In this document: positions 1-5,310 of the stretch, piece by piece
Numbering within the stretch: position 1 is the first letter of the stretch
How the letters are laid out: each line of letters opens with the position of its first letter
Assembly: GCA_947455015.1 (NCBI GenBank)
Contig: CANGMY010000121.1
Coordinates: 1-5,310, forward strand
Direction: 5' to 3'
DNA: 5,310 bases
DNA from: Microthrixaceae bacterium
GTDB taxonomy: Bacteria; Actinomycetota; Acidimicrobiia; Acidimicrobiales; Acidimicrobilacustridaceae
Notes under the pieces: generated by a model
Database searches by the model: none
The model's input: only the letters and a program-made list of their open reading frames with translations
Told to the model about the DNA's origin: nothing
Translations under genes and position numbers: made by a program

Positions 1-2169
1 CCATCGACCGACGGTTCGTTGTGGTTCGTCAACAAGACCTCGCACAAGGTGCAGCAGATCTCGTTTCGCGAGCCGATCGCGTCAAGCATCACGAGCGCAT
101 CGTCGGAAACATTCCCTATGGGCACGTCGACCACATTCACGGTGACGACCAGCGGCGGATTCCCCTTCGCCACGATCCGCACGTCTGATCCCCTTCCCTA
201 TGGCGTCACGCTGACCGACAATCACGACGGCACCGCAACACTCGGTGGTGCGGCGCGTCCTGGCGCCGAGGGCGTGTACCCGATCGAGATCGAAGCGGTG
301 AATGGTGAACTGATCACGACACAGAACTTCACGCTCACTGTCCCGGGCACTCCACCCAATTCTCTGACTGTTTTCTTCAACGGACAGTCCGGCGGCTGGA
401 ACACCTGCTCGGTGAATTCAATGGCTGCGACCGCGAATGGGACGCTTTGGGTCGCGTCGCCCGGTGGCAACATCCTCCGGTACTCGACTGATTTGTTCTC
501 GCTCTCCGAGACTATGAGCGTTGGCGGAACGCCGAGTCAGATCACGACCGCATCCGATGGAACGGTGTGGTTCATTGACGAGACGGCAAACAATGTCCGA
601 TCGATTTCGTACTCGGGCGGAACTTGGACTCTGGATTCGGCAGTGACCGTCGGTTCCTCGCCGCGATTCCTCACTGCTGGTGCCAATGGAAGCGTGTGGG
701 TGGCCGACACGGTTGACGACAACATCAAGCAGATCACCAATGTTGGCGGTACGCGTTCTGTCGCGACAACGATCAGTCTTCCGGGTACCACGCTTGCCGG
801 TCTCACGAAGGGACTCGACGGAAACATCTGGGTCGCCGACCGTCTCGAAGGGAAGCTCTACAGAATTTCCTATGAGTCCTTCTTTCAAGCATGGAGTGTC
901 GCGGCGCCAGTATCCCTCGCTCTATCGGACCGGGAGATGGTCCTCGCTGCGGGGCCCGACGGCGACATCTGGGTCGCGTTCCGCAGTTCGAATTCGGTGC
1001 AGAGTGTGAGGAATGTGAGCGGAACGTGGCCCGGAACGTGGACCGCGCAAACTGCACTCACTATTCCTGCGGGCTCCTTCACAATTGCCGCAGGTCCCGG
1101 TGAAACGTTGTGGGTCGGTGATGGTTCCGGACGTGCCACCCAACTCGTGAAAATCGAAGGTACATGGGTGCCACTTCTGGCAATCCCGGCGGCGCAGCGA
1201 ACGCAGTACACAGCGGTGACCGATAGCGGCTCAATGTGGTGGTCTGATGGTGGCTGCGCGCTGTTTGAATGGAAGTCAGTCGCTGGTGTTGCACCAACGA
1301 TCACGACATCGGCGACTGGATCCATGAGGATCGGCGAATATTCGGCGATCACATTGTCGGCAACGGGAACGCCGAAGGTGACCTTCTCGAAGGTGGGCAA
1401 CCTGCCCGAAGGAGTGTCGTTCAACGTCAACTCCTACAACAGCGAGGCGACGTTCAGTGGTACCCCGAGCAACTCTGTGACCCCGGGGGACTACACCTTC
1501 AAGATCATCGCTGACAATGGCGCGTATCGCGCAGCTGTTCAAGAGTTCACACTGACGATTTCAACTCCGCCACCGACAACCACGACGACGGTTGCGCCAA
1601 CAACAACGACAACGGTTACACCGACGACCACGTCGACGACCCGACCGACGACAACGACGACCACGTCGACGACCCGACCGACGACAACGACGACCGCTGC
1701 GCCGACGACTACGACGACGCGGCCCACTTCGGTGCTCAACGAATCACAGATCGCGCAGTTGCCGCCTGCGCAGCTGACACCGGCGAAGTTGGCCAAGGCC
1801 GCGAAGGTCCGCATTCGCATGAGTGGTTTTCAGCCGCGTGAGCGAGTGCAGCTGACTGTCGCGTCTTCTCCGATCGTGGTTGGTGAGGTCGACGCCGACG
1901 GTGACGGTGTCATCGATACCGAGGTCGAGATCCCCGGCGATCTCGAGCCCGGCGATCATCATCTCGCTTCGTACGGATTGACGAGTGGCGTCGGCTTCAG
2001 CCAGGCGTTCACGATCGACGCTGAAGATGGTGCGGCGCTGCCGACCACCGGTTCGGGCTCGACCAGACTCCTCCTCGTCGGCGGTGCATTCGCCCTGCTG
2101 GGTTCGGCAATGGCGGCAGTGGCCGCCCGACGTCGTCAAGACCTCGCCAAGCGTCGCTCGCAAAGCTGA
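1..2169 (+). CDS. Sortase-anchored surface protein with Vgb-like beta-propeller and Ig-like domains (5' partial)
   Basis: The frame is open from base 1, and the first residues (DGSLWFVN) already belong to a propeller blade, so the true start lies upstream and the TTG at 19 is not a start. Counting from base 1 (722 residues visible): last blade of a first propeller (about 4-22); Ig-like, He_PIG-type domain (25-115); seven repeats with the core [DN]G-x-[LVI]W-[VF]-x-[DSF] (about 136-425), resembling the seven-bladed virginiamycin B lyase fold; second He_PIG-type domain (431-521); Pro/Thr stalk (522-576); a beta domain with SGFQPRERV and DLEPGDHH (about 600-670), of a type common before actinobacterial anchors; then LPTTG (680-684), a hydrophobic helix (690-709) and a basic tail. 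The seven-blade propeller contains no His, whereas the streptogramin lyase needs catalytic His, so that activity is unlikely. The only two Cys, 136 and 419, flank the propeller and may form a closing disulfide. Inferred role: cell-surface binding or adhesion; ligand unknown. Confidence 0.9.
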   Translation, partial: PSTDGSLWFVNKTSHKVQQISFREPIASSITSASSETFPMGTSTTFTVTTSGGFPFATIRTSDPLPYGVTLTDNHDGTATLGGAARPGAEGVYPIEIEAVNGELITTQNFTLTVPGTPPNSLTVFFNGQSGGWNTCSVNSMAATANGTLWVASPGGNILRYSTDLFSLSETMSVGGTPSQITTASDGTVWFIDETANNVRSISYSGGTWTLDSAVTVGSSPRFLTAGANGSVWVADTVDDNIKQITNVGGTRSVATTISLPGTTLAGLTKGLDGNIWVADRLEGKLYRISYESFFQAWSVAAPVSLALSDREMVLAAGPDGDIWVAFRSSNSVQSVRNVSGTWPGTWTAQTALTIPAGSFTIAAGPGETLWVGDGSGRATQLVKIEGTWVPLLAIPAAQRTQYTAVTDSGSMWWSDGGCALFEWKSVAGVAPTITTSATGSMRIGEYSAITLSATGTPKVTFSKVGNLPEGVSFNVNSYNSEATFSGTPSNSVTPGDYTFKIIADNGAYRAAVQEFTLTISTPPPTTTTTVAPTTTTTVTPTTTSTTRPTTTTTTSTTRPTTTTTAAPTTTTTRPTSVLNESQIAQLPPAQLTPAKLAKAAKVRIRMSGFQPRERVQLTVASSPIVVGEVDADGDGVIDTEVEIPGDLEPGDHHLASYGLTSGVGFSQAFTIDAEDGAALPTTGSGSTRLLLVGGAFALLGSAMAAVAARRRQDLAKRRSQS
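1622..1695 (+). repeat. 33-bp tandem repeat in the Thr-rich stalk
   Basis: Two perfect, adjacent copies of a 33-bp unit (1622-1654 and 1655-1687) are followed by the first 8 bases of a third (1688-1695). The unit is 11 codons long, so copy changes keep the frame. It encodes a Thr/Ser/Arg/Pro unit of the form TTSTTRPTTTT inside the stalk between the second Ig-like domain and the C-terminal anchor region. Identity at the DNA level suggests recent duplication, and length variation between strains is likely. Confidence 0.9.
2038..2166 (+). other. LPXTG cell-wall sorting signal
   Basis: The C-terminus of the surface protein has all three parts of a sortase substrate in order: LPTTG at 2038-2052, a hydrophobic segment (about 2068-2127, rich in L, V, G, A) and a basic tail with RRR and KRR. 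By established sortase biochemistry, cleavage between T and G would link the protein to the envelope. No sortase gene is present in the window. Confidence 0.88.
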
Positions 2170-2172
2170 TCG

Positions 2173-2712
2173 TCAGGAGTCCAACTGGCTGTCGGGTGTT
2201 GCGCGAGTGCGCAGGACCTCGACCATCATCCACACTGCGACTGCGCCCTTGGCTGTCCAGAGCCAGGCTCGGATGAGGTTCACGGTCATTAATCGGTCGT
2301 AGGTCGGCTGATCCCAGTGGTCGAGCAGTACTCCGTGCGCCGGCGCGGAGAATGCCGCGGTGTCGATCAGAATGAACAGCATCAGGAACGCACTAATGAG
2401 CGCGGCGATGCGCATGCGCTTTGGATGCGCGAGAAGCAGTAGCAGCACGCACAATCCCTCGATCAGCCACGGACCGAACAGCACCTTGCCGATTCGGTCA
2501 ACATGCGCGTGTTCGTAGGCATCCCACGAGTCGGCGCCCACGAGCGGGAACAGGTCGTAGTGGACAACGTGAACCGTCCAGATCATTCCGACCATAAGTG
2601 CGGTGACGACGAGCTGAACGAGCACAACCCACTTCAGACGCAATCGGTCGATGCCGGGAAGAGCGGGCGACCATTCGCCGCTGGGCGTGGGTGTGAATCT
2701 GGGCAAGCGCAT
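2173..2712 (-). CDS. Small four-helix integral membrane protein, function unknown
   Basis: 179 residues from the ATG at 2712. Four hydrophobic segments are visible: about 27-49, 75-95, 101-121 and 144-166. Between helices 1 and 2 is the stretch VHYDLFPLVGA followed by a Y-x2-AH-x3-RI pattern. Between helices 3 and 4 comes PAHGVL, then NLIRAWLWTAKG. From memory these resemble a widespread uncharacterised membrane family with the patterns HYPLF-x2-VG and NW-[IL]-RT-x2-WT-x-RG; I cannot name it. The frame stays open upstream to 2895, but that extra part is a low-complexity Pro-rich translation of a G/C-rich spacer, so I prefer 2712. No Shine-Dalgarno sequence precedes this ATG, so the start is uncertain. 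The gene is convergent with the surface protein gene (stops 3 bases apart) and divergent from the DUF222 gene. Confidence 0.8.
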   Translation of the reverse strand: MRLPRFTPTPSGEWSPALPGIDRLRLKWVVLVQLVVTALMVGMIWTVHVVHYDLFPLVGADSWDAYEHAHVDRIGKVLFGPWLIEGLCVLLLLLAHPKRMRIAALISAFLMLFILIDTAAFSAPAHGVLLDHWDQPTYDRLMTVNLIRAWLWTAKGAVAVWMMVEVLRTRATPDSQLDS

Positions 2713-2739
2713 GGGGGGACGGTACTGATGCGTGTGGCT

Positions 2740-2820
2740 GGGCGACGGGTCGGGCGGGGAGTTGGCGGGCGGTGCCGGGGTTGGGGCGAGGTGTGGCGTG
2801 GGCGGGCGGGCGGGGGTTGG
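2740..2820 (+). other. G-run cluster with two G-quadruplex-type motifs
   Basis: The + strand of the divergent intergenic region is packed with G-runs. Two segments meet the usual four-tract rule: GGGCGACGGGTCGGGCGGGG at 2740-2759 (loops 4, 2, 1) and GGGCGGGCGGGCGGGGG at 2800-2816 (three single-C loops). Further runs lie between them at 2767-2769, 2777-2780 and 2783-2786. The block ends about 40 bases before the -35 element of the DUF222 promoter and begins 28 bases from the start codon of the leftward membrane gene. Whether it folds in the cell is not known from sequence. Confidence 0.7.
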
Positions 2821-2857
2821 TCTCGCGGTGCCTCTTGAGAATGATCCGAATGACCTA

Positions 2858-2893
2858 TTCACCGAGGCGATGTGCGTCCTTAGTATCGAACAC
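2858..2893 (+). promoter_or_regulatory. Promoter of the DUF222/HNH gene, probably leaderless
   Basis: TTCACC at 2858-2863 matches 4 of 6 bases of a TTGACA -35 box. After exactly 17 bases comes TAGTAT at 2881-2886, which fits the TAnnnT -10 pattern of actinobacterial housekeeping promoters. Transcription should then begin about 7 bases later, at or next to the ATG at 2894, giving an mRNA with essentially no leader. This agrees with the lack of a properly spaced ribosome binding site before 2894. The upstream in-frame ATG at 2870 would lie within the promoter. Confidence 0.65.
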
Positions 2894-2901
2894 ATGTTCG
2901 A
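2886..2901. promoter_or_regulatory. LexA-binding SOS box over the start codon
   Basis: TCGAACACATGTTCGA has perfect inverted arms, TCGAAC and GTTCGA, separated by four bases. This is an exact match to the SOS box consensus TCGAAC-N4-GTTCGA known from mycobacteria and other actinobacteria. It begins at the last base of the -10 element and covers the expected transcription start and the ATG at 2894, so bound LexA would block RNA polymerase directly. I recall 13E12 (DUF222) genes being among the LexA targets in mycobacteria, which fits. Confidence 0.85.
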
Positions 2902-4336
2902 GAGTACCTGTCAGGCGACACCAGAGAACTGGGTTGGCGTTGGGCCCGTAGGGCTCGCCGGGTTCGCTGGGTTCGATGTCGCGTTTGCTCAGTTCACGAC
3001 TGCGGTTGCCTCGATGCGTGACCTTGGCATTCCTGCCAAGGCTGAAGCGCTGGCGGGCGTACGTGCGCAGATGGATGCGCTTGCAGCGCTGGTAGCCGAG
3101 GCCGAAGTTCGGTTCGAACAACGCCAGTTGTGGCGTGATGAAGGCGCGGGCTCATTGCGCGCCTGGCTTACCGATGCATGTGGAATGTCTCGCCGCGAAG
3201 CAACGCGTGAATCTCGCCGGGTTGATCGGCTCGAGACGTGGCCCGAGGTTCTCGCCGCATGGAAGTCAGGTGCGCTTAGTGCCCCAAAGGTCGATGTTGT
3301 CGTTGCGGCGGTACCCGCTCGATTTGTTACGGAGTTCGCGTTGCAGGCGCCCGAAGTTCTGAAGGTGTTGGCGCCGCTTGATGTCGCTCAAACCGAAGTC
3401 GCGATGCGTCAGTGGGTGCGATGCGCTGAAGCAGCCGATGGCCCTGAAGACTTCTCCGAACGGCCATCAGGTGTGTACCTCGATTCATTGCTCGACGGTC
3501 GCGTTGTGGTGCAGGGCCAACTGAATCACACGGAAGCGGCCATTGTTGAAGCTGCGTTGCGGGTATTCGATGCTCCCGATCCAGTCGACGAGAATGGCGA
3601 GATCACTGGCGATCCTCGTTCGTTGGGCAAGCGAAATGCCGACGCATTGGTAGAAGTGTGCAAGTTCGCACTGTCGCATCGTGAAGGTGCGGGGGAGTCG
3701 GGTCGGTTCGTTCCGCACGTTTCGTTGGTGGTCGACATTGCGGAGTTGCGTGCGTCGGCACTCCGAGGTGCTGGTGTGCGATCCCAGGCCGGTCTCAACC
3801 GCATCGCATCAGATCGCGGATGGTCGGCTGCGGAAACTGCTTGGTTCACTGACGCGATGCATCGTCACGGCGACGCAGCGAGTTCGGACGGATCCGAACT
3901 CGATGCACTTGCCGTGGCAACGCTCACCTGCGATTCAGTCGTGCAGCGGGTACTCATGTCGGGTTCGAAGGTCTTGAATCTGGGTCGAGAAGTCCGAACG
4001 GCAACGGCATCACAACGAAGAGCAATCGTTGCTCGAGACAGACACTGCCGAGCGCCTGGGTGTCGAACGAAACCCAAACATTGCGATGTGCATCACATTG
4101 ATCACTGGATCAATGGCGGCAGAACCGATCTCGGCCGAATGGTGTTGTTATGTGGCACGCATCATCGGCAGTTCCACAAACCGGGGTATCGCATGGTGCT
4201 ATCTGATCAGGCCGAGTTCACCGTGCATTCGCCCAAGGGGTGGAGTCGTTCGAGTGTGCCGGAGCGAATCGAGACTCAGATCTTTCCGAGGAGCTCCGGG
4301 TCGGACTCCCAATTGGGGAGAGGGAATACGTTGTGA
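2894..4336 (+). CDS. DUF222 / 13E12-type protein with C-terminal HNH endonuclease domain
   Basis: 480 residues, a usual size for this actinobacterial family. The start at 2894 (MFES) is chosen because it sits at the predicted transcription start and within the SOS box; the frame itself is open upstream to 2732. The DUF222 region fills most of the protein, with typical features at 80-92 (W...GAGSLRAWL) and 128-134 (LSAPKVD). The HNH domain follows: CRAPGC (385-390) and C420/H423 as likely zinc ligands, VHHIDHW (399-405) with the catalytic His pair 400-401, GG-x-TDL (408-413), then LLCGTHH and H428. The Asn usually found after TDL-x is Arg415 here (TDLGRMVLLC). By family knowledge it is a probable metal-dependent DNA nuclease or nicking enzyme; the biological role of the family is not settled. 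It is probably induced by DNA damage and followed by a DUF1643 gene in the same frame. Confidence 0.9.
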   Translation: MFESTCQATPENWVGVGPVGLAGFAGFDVAFAQFTTAVASMRDLGIPAKAEALAGVRAQMDALAALVAEAEVRFEQRQLWRDEGAGSLRAWLTDACGMSRREATRESRRVDRLETWPEVLAAWKSGALSAPKVDVVVAAVPARFVTEFALQAPEVLKVLAPLDVAQTEVAMRQWVRCAEAADGPEDFSERPSGVYLDSLLDGRVVVQGQLNHTEAAIVEAALRVFDAPDPVDENGEITGDPRSLGKRNADALVEVCKFALSHREGAGESGRFVPHVSLVVDIAELRASALRGAGVRSQAGLNRIASDRGWSAAETAWFTDAMHRHGDAASSDGSELDALAVATLTCDSVVQRVLMSGSKVLNLGREVRTATASQRRAIVARDRHCRAPGCRTKPKHCDVHHIDHWINGGRTDLGRMVLLCGTHHRQFHKPGYRMVLSDQAEFTVHSPKGWSRSSVPERIETQIFPRSSGSDSQLGRGNTL

Positions 4337-4450
4337 GACATCGCCGGATCAAACATCACCGAAACTTCACGAGGAAATTGGGGCGAAGCCTCCGCGACGT
4401 TCAGTCACGATCGCGTCCACAGGTATCTACTCACACGAACTTGGGACGAC
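4337..4450 (+). other. In-frame coding extension holding the conserved DUF1643 N-terminus, without a start codon
   Basis: Reading on from the TGA at 4334-4336 in the same frame, there is no stop up to the ATG at 4451. The last 20 codons give SATFSHDRVHRYLLTRTWDD (4391-4450), which fits the usual start of DUF1643 proteins (a pattern like A-x-FS...YRY-x-LTR-x-W) that directly precedes the [FIL]-MLNPSTADA block. No ATG, GTG or TTG occurs in this frame between 4337 and 4450; ATC at 4340 and 4355 are the nearest possibilities. This stretch therefore appears to be protein-coding by conservation but has no ordinary start. Confidence 0.65.
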
Positions 4451-4858
4451 ATGCTGCCAACGGTGAACTTCCTTATGTTGAATCCGTCGACCGCTGATGC
4501 ATTCCAACTCGATCCCACGAATCGTCGTTGCGTTGGCTTTGCGCAGCGGTGGGGTTTCGGATCAATGGTGACGACAAACATCTTTGCGTTTCGTTCCACT
4601 GATCCCGCTGGTCTTCGAACGGCGAAGGACGCCGTAGGTCCAGCCAACGATGACGCAATTTGTGAAGCGGCAATGGCCGCCGATCTCGTCATCGCCGCAT
4701 GGGGAACGCACGGTGAGTTGCACGGTCGGAGCGAAGCGGTCCGCAGGCTGCTTCGGGAAGCTGGTGTTTCGCTGCAAGTTCTTCGGCTCACCAAAGCCGG
4801 GCACCCTGGCCACCCGCTTTATGTTGCTGGCGACACGCTGCCATCGATCTGGCTCTGA
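4451..4858 (+). CDS. DUF1643 family protein, N-terminus probably incomplete
   Basis: 135 residues from the first ATG. The family signature is clear: FLMLNPSTADAFQLDPTNRR near the start, then GFAQRWGFG, TTNIFAFRSTDP, a VGPANDD segment, DLVIAAWGTHG, and near the end LRLTKAGHPGHPLYVAGDT. DUF1643 proteins are soluble and about 150-170 residues long; their biochemical role is unknown to me. This version is short because the normal first 20 or so residues lie upstream of the ATG (see 4337-4450). A real start could be the GTG at 4333, which overlaps the TGA of the DUF222 gene as GTGA, if one base is lost before 4391. Only a weak GGGA precedes the ATG at 4451. No terminator separates it from the DUF222 gene, so both are probably on one LexA-controlled transcript. 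Confidence 0.85.
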   Translation: MLPTVNFLMLNPSTADAFQLDPTNRRCVGFAQRWGFGSMVTTNIFAFRSTDPAGLRTAKDAVGPANDDAICEAAMAADLVIAAWGTHGELHGRSEAVRRLLREAGVSLQVLRLTKAGHPGHPLYVAGDTLPSIWL

Positions 4859-4885
4859 TTGGTGCCACACTCTTTCGAACCCTTT

Positions 4886-4890
4886 GGAGG
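4886..4890 (+). promoter_or_regulatory. Ribosome binding site of the lipoprotein gene
   Basis: GGAGG lies 7 bases before the ATG at 4898. This favours 4898 over the second in-frame ATG at 4904, which would be 13 bases away. I see no convincing promoter in the 39 bases between the DUF1643 stop and this ATG, so the gene may be read from upstream or from a promoter inside the end of the DUF1643 gene. Confidence 0.8.
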
Positions 4891-4897
4891 AACTGTT

Positions 4898-5310
4898 ATG
4901 GCGATGTCCCCTTTCAAACGAGCAACGGTTGTACTTGTTGGCGTTGTTGCGGTGGTCTCGCTTGCGGCGGGCTGTTCCTCGTCGAGTTCGAAGTCCTCCG
5001 AGGCCAAGTACTGCGAGTCGTGGCAGAAGGTCGTCGACTCCTTCAACACGTTGAACGGCATCTCCATTACGCCGAATGGTGTGAGTGGCCTCGATGCCGC
5101 CGTGAAAGACATCAGTGCAGCAGCGAAGGATCTCGCATCTTCGGCGGACTCGCTGCTGAAGCCCAAGGTGGAGGCGTTGCAGGACGCGCTCACCACATTC
5201 GGCGACACGTTGAAGTCTCCGCAGATTTCCACCGACTATCTCAACAAGTTGCAGTCAGAAAGTCAGAGCGTGAAGGACGCGTGGAACGATCTCGTCACGA
5301 CGGCGAACAC
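4898..5310 (+). CDS. Predicted secreted lipoprotein, function unknown (3' partial)
   Basis: 137 complete codons are visible and the frame is open to the end of the window. Residues 1-25 form a type II signal peptide: MAMSPFKR supplies the basic end, then a Val/Ala-rich core, then SLAAG before Cys26, a good lipobox. Lipidation of Cys26 would tether the protein to the outer face of the membrane. A Ser-rich spacer (27-34) follows. The mature part begins KYCESWQKVVDSF, with a second Cys at 39, and continues as an Ala/Asp/Lys/Leu-rich, probably all-helical region (roughly 62-137) with hydrophobic residues at heptad-like spacing. I recognise no named domain; the pattern is that of small exported helical proteins. 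The antisense reading frame over this region is a shadow. Confidence 0.85.
   Translation, partial: MAMSPFKRATVVLVGVVAVVSLAAGCSSSSSKSSEAKYCESWQKVVDSFNTLNGISITPNGVSGLDAAVKDISAAAKDLASSADSLLKPKVEALQDALTTFGDTLKSPQISTDYLNKLQSESQSVKDAWNDLVTTAN

Noticed and set aside
406..1275. Streptogramin (virginiamycin B) lyase, i.e. antibiotic resistance
   Set aside because: Blade pattern similar, but there is no His in the propeller and the protein is sortase-anchored and multi-domain, unlike the small cytoplasmic lyase.
1539..1820. Antisense ORF rich in Val opposite the stalk
   Set aside because: It is the complement of the Thr-codon repeat (ACG/ACC reads as CGT/GGT/GTC-type codons) and has no independent sign of coding.
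2732..2893. Upstream starts for the DUF222 gene, including ATG 2870 with GAGG before it
   Set aside because: GAGG is only 2 bases from ATG 2870, far too close. The predicted promoter and LexA box place transcription at 2894, and MFE-type starts are usual in the family.
2713..2895. Longer form of the leftward membrane protein starting at 2895 (240 residues)
   Set aside because: The added 61 residues are mostly a low-complexity Pro/Ala/Ser/Thr translation of the G-run block and overlap the DUF222 promoter and SOS box; they look like non-coding DNA.
4306..4320. Hairpin CTCCC/GGGAG as a terminator
   Set aside because: A 5-bp stem within the end of the DUF222 coding region with no T-run after it; terminator activity is unlikely.
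4240..4497. Alternative-frame ORF covering the end of DUF222 and the start of DUF1643
   Set aside because: Its translation is basic and shows no family resemblance, and the DUF222 and DUF1643 frames are better supported by conserved motifs. Only its GTG at 4333 is of interest, as a possible start.
4875..4880. TCGAAC before the lipoprotein gene as a second SOS box
   Set aside because: Only a half-site; the matching GTTCGA at the right distance is missing. Similar lone half-sites occur near 3115, 4063 and 4614.
4819..5232. Antisense ORF over the lipoprotein gene
   Set aside because: The forward frame has a good ribosome binding site, signal peptide and lipobox; the reverse frame has none and is a shadow.

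Overview
The window looks like chromosomal DNA from a high-GC actinobacterium. Four things point there: a 13E12/DUF222-type HNH protein, an actinobacterial LexA (SOS) box, an LPXTG-anchored surface protein and a lipoprotein. The long Pro/Thr linker (runs of PTTTTT) is the style I associate with Acidimicrobiia such as Ilumatobacter relatives. The phylum is fairly secure; the class is a guess.

Region 1 (1-2169, +) is the 3' part of a large secreted protein. It holds the last blade of one beta-propeller, an Ig-like domain, a complete seven-repeat beta-propeller of the streptogramin-lyase (Vgb) type without any histidine, a second Ig-like domain, a Thr-rich stalk, a small beta domain and a sortase signal (LPTTG, membrane helix, basic tail). 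It reads as a surface-displayed binding or adhesion protein, not an enzyme.

Region 2 (2173-2712, -) is a convergent gene for a small four-helix membrane protein of unknown function. Its stop codon lies 3 bases from the stop of the surface protein.

Region 3 (2713-2893) is a divergent intergenic stretch. It has a dense block of G-runs with two G-quadruplex-type motifs, then a well-formed promoter and a perfect 16-bp LexA box that contains the start codon of the next gene.

Region 4 (2894-4858, +) encodes a DUF222/HNH endonuclease-like protein and, in the same reading frame after a single TGA, a DUF1643 protein. The conserved N-terminus of DUF1643 lies between that TGA and its first ATG, where there is no usual start codon. 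The pair is probably one SOS-controlled transcript. It is the most interesting part of the window: either a broken or frameshifted start, a non-standard start, or an HNH-DUF1643 fusion split by one stop.

Region 5 (4898-5310, +) begins a lipoprotein gene with a good ribosome binding site; it runs off the end of the window.
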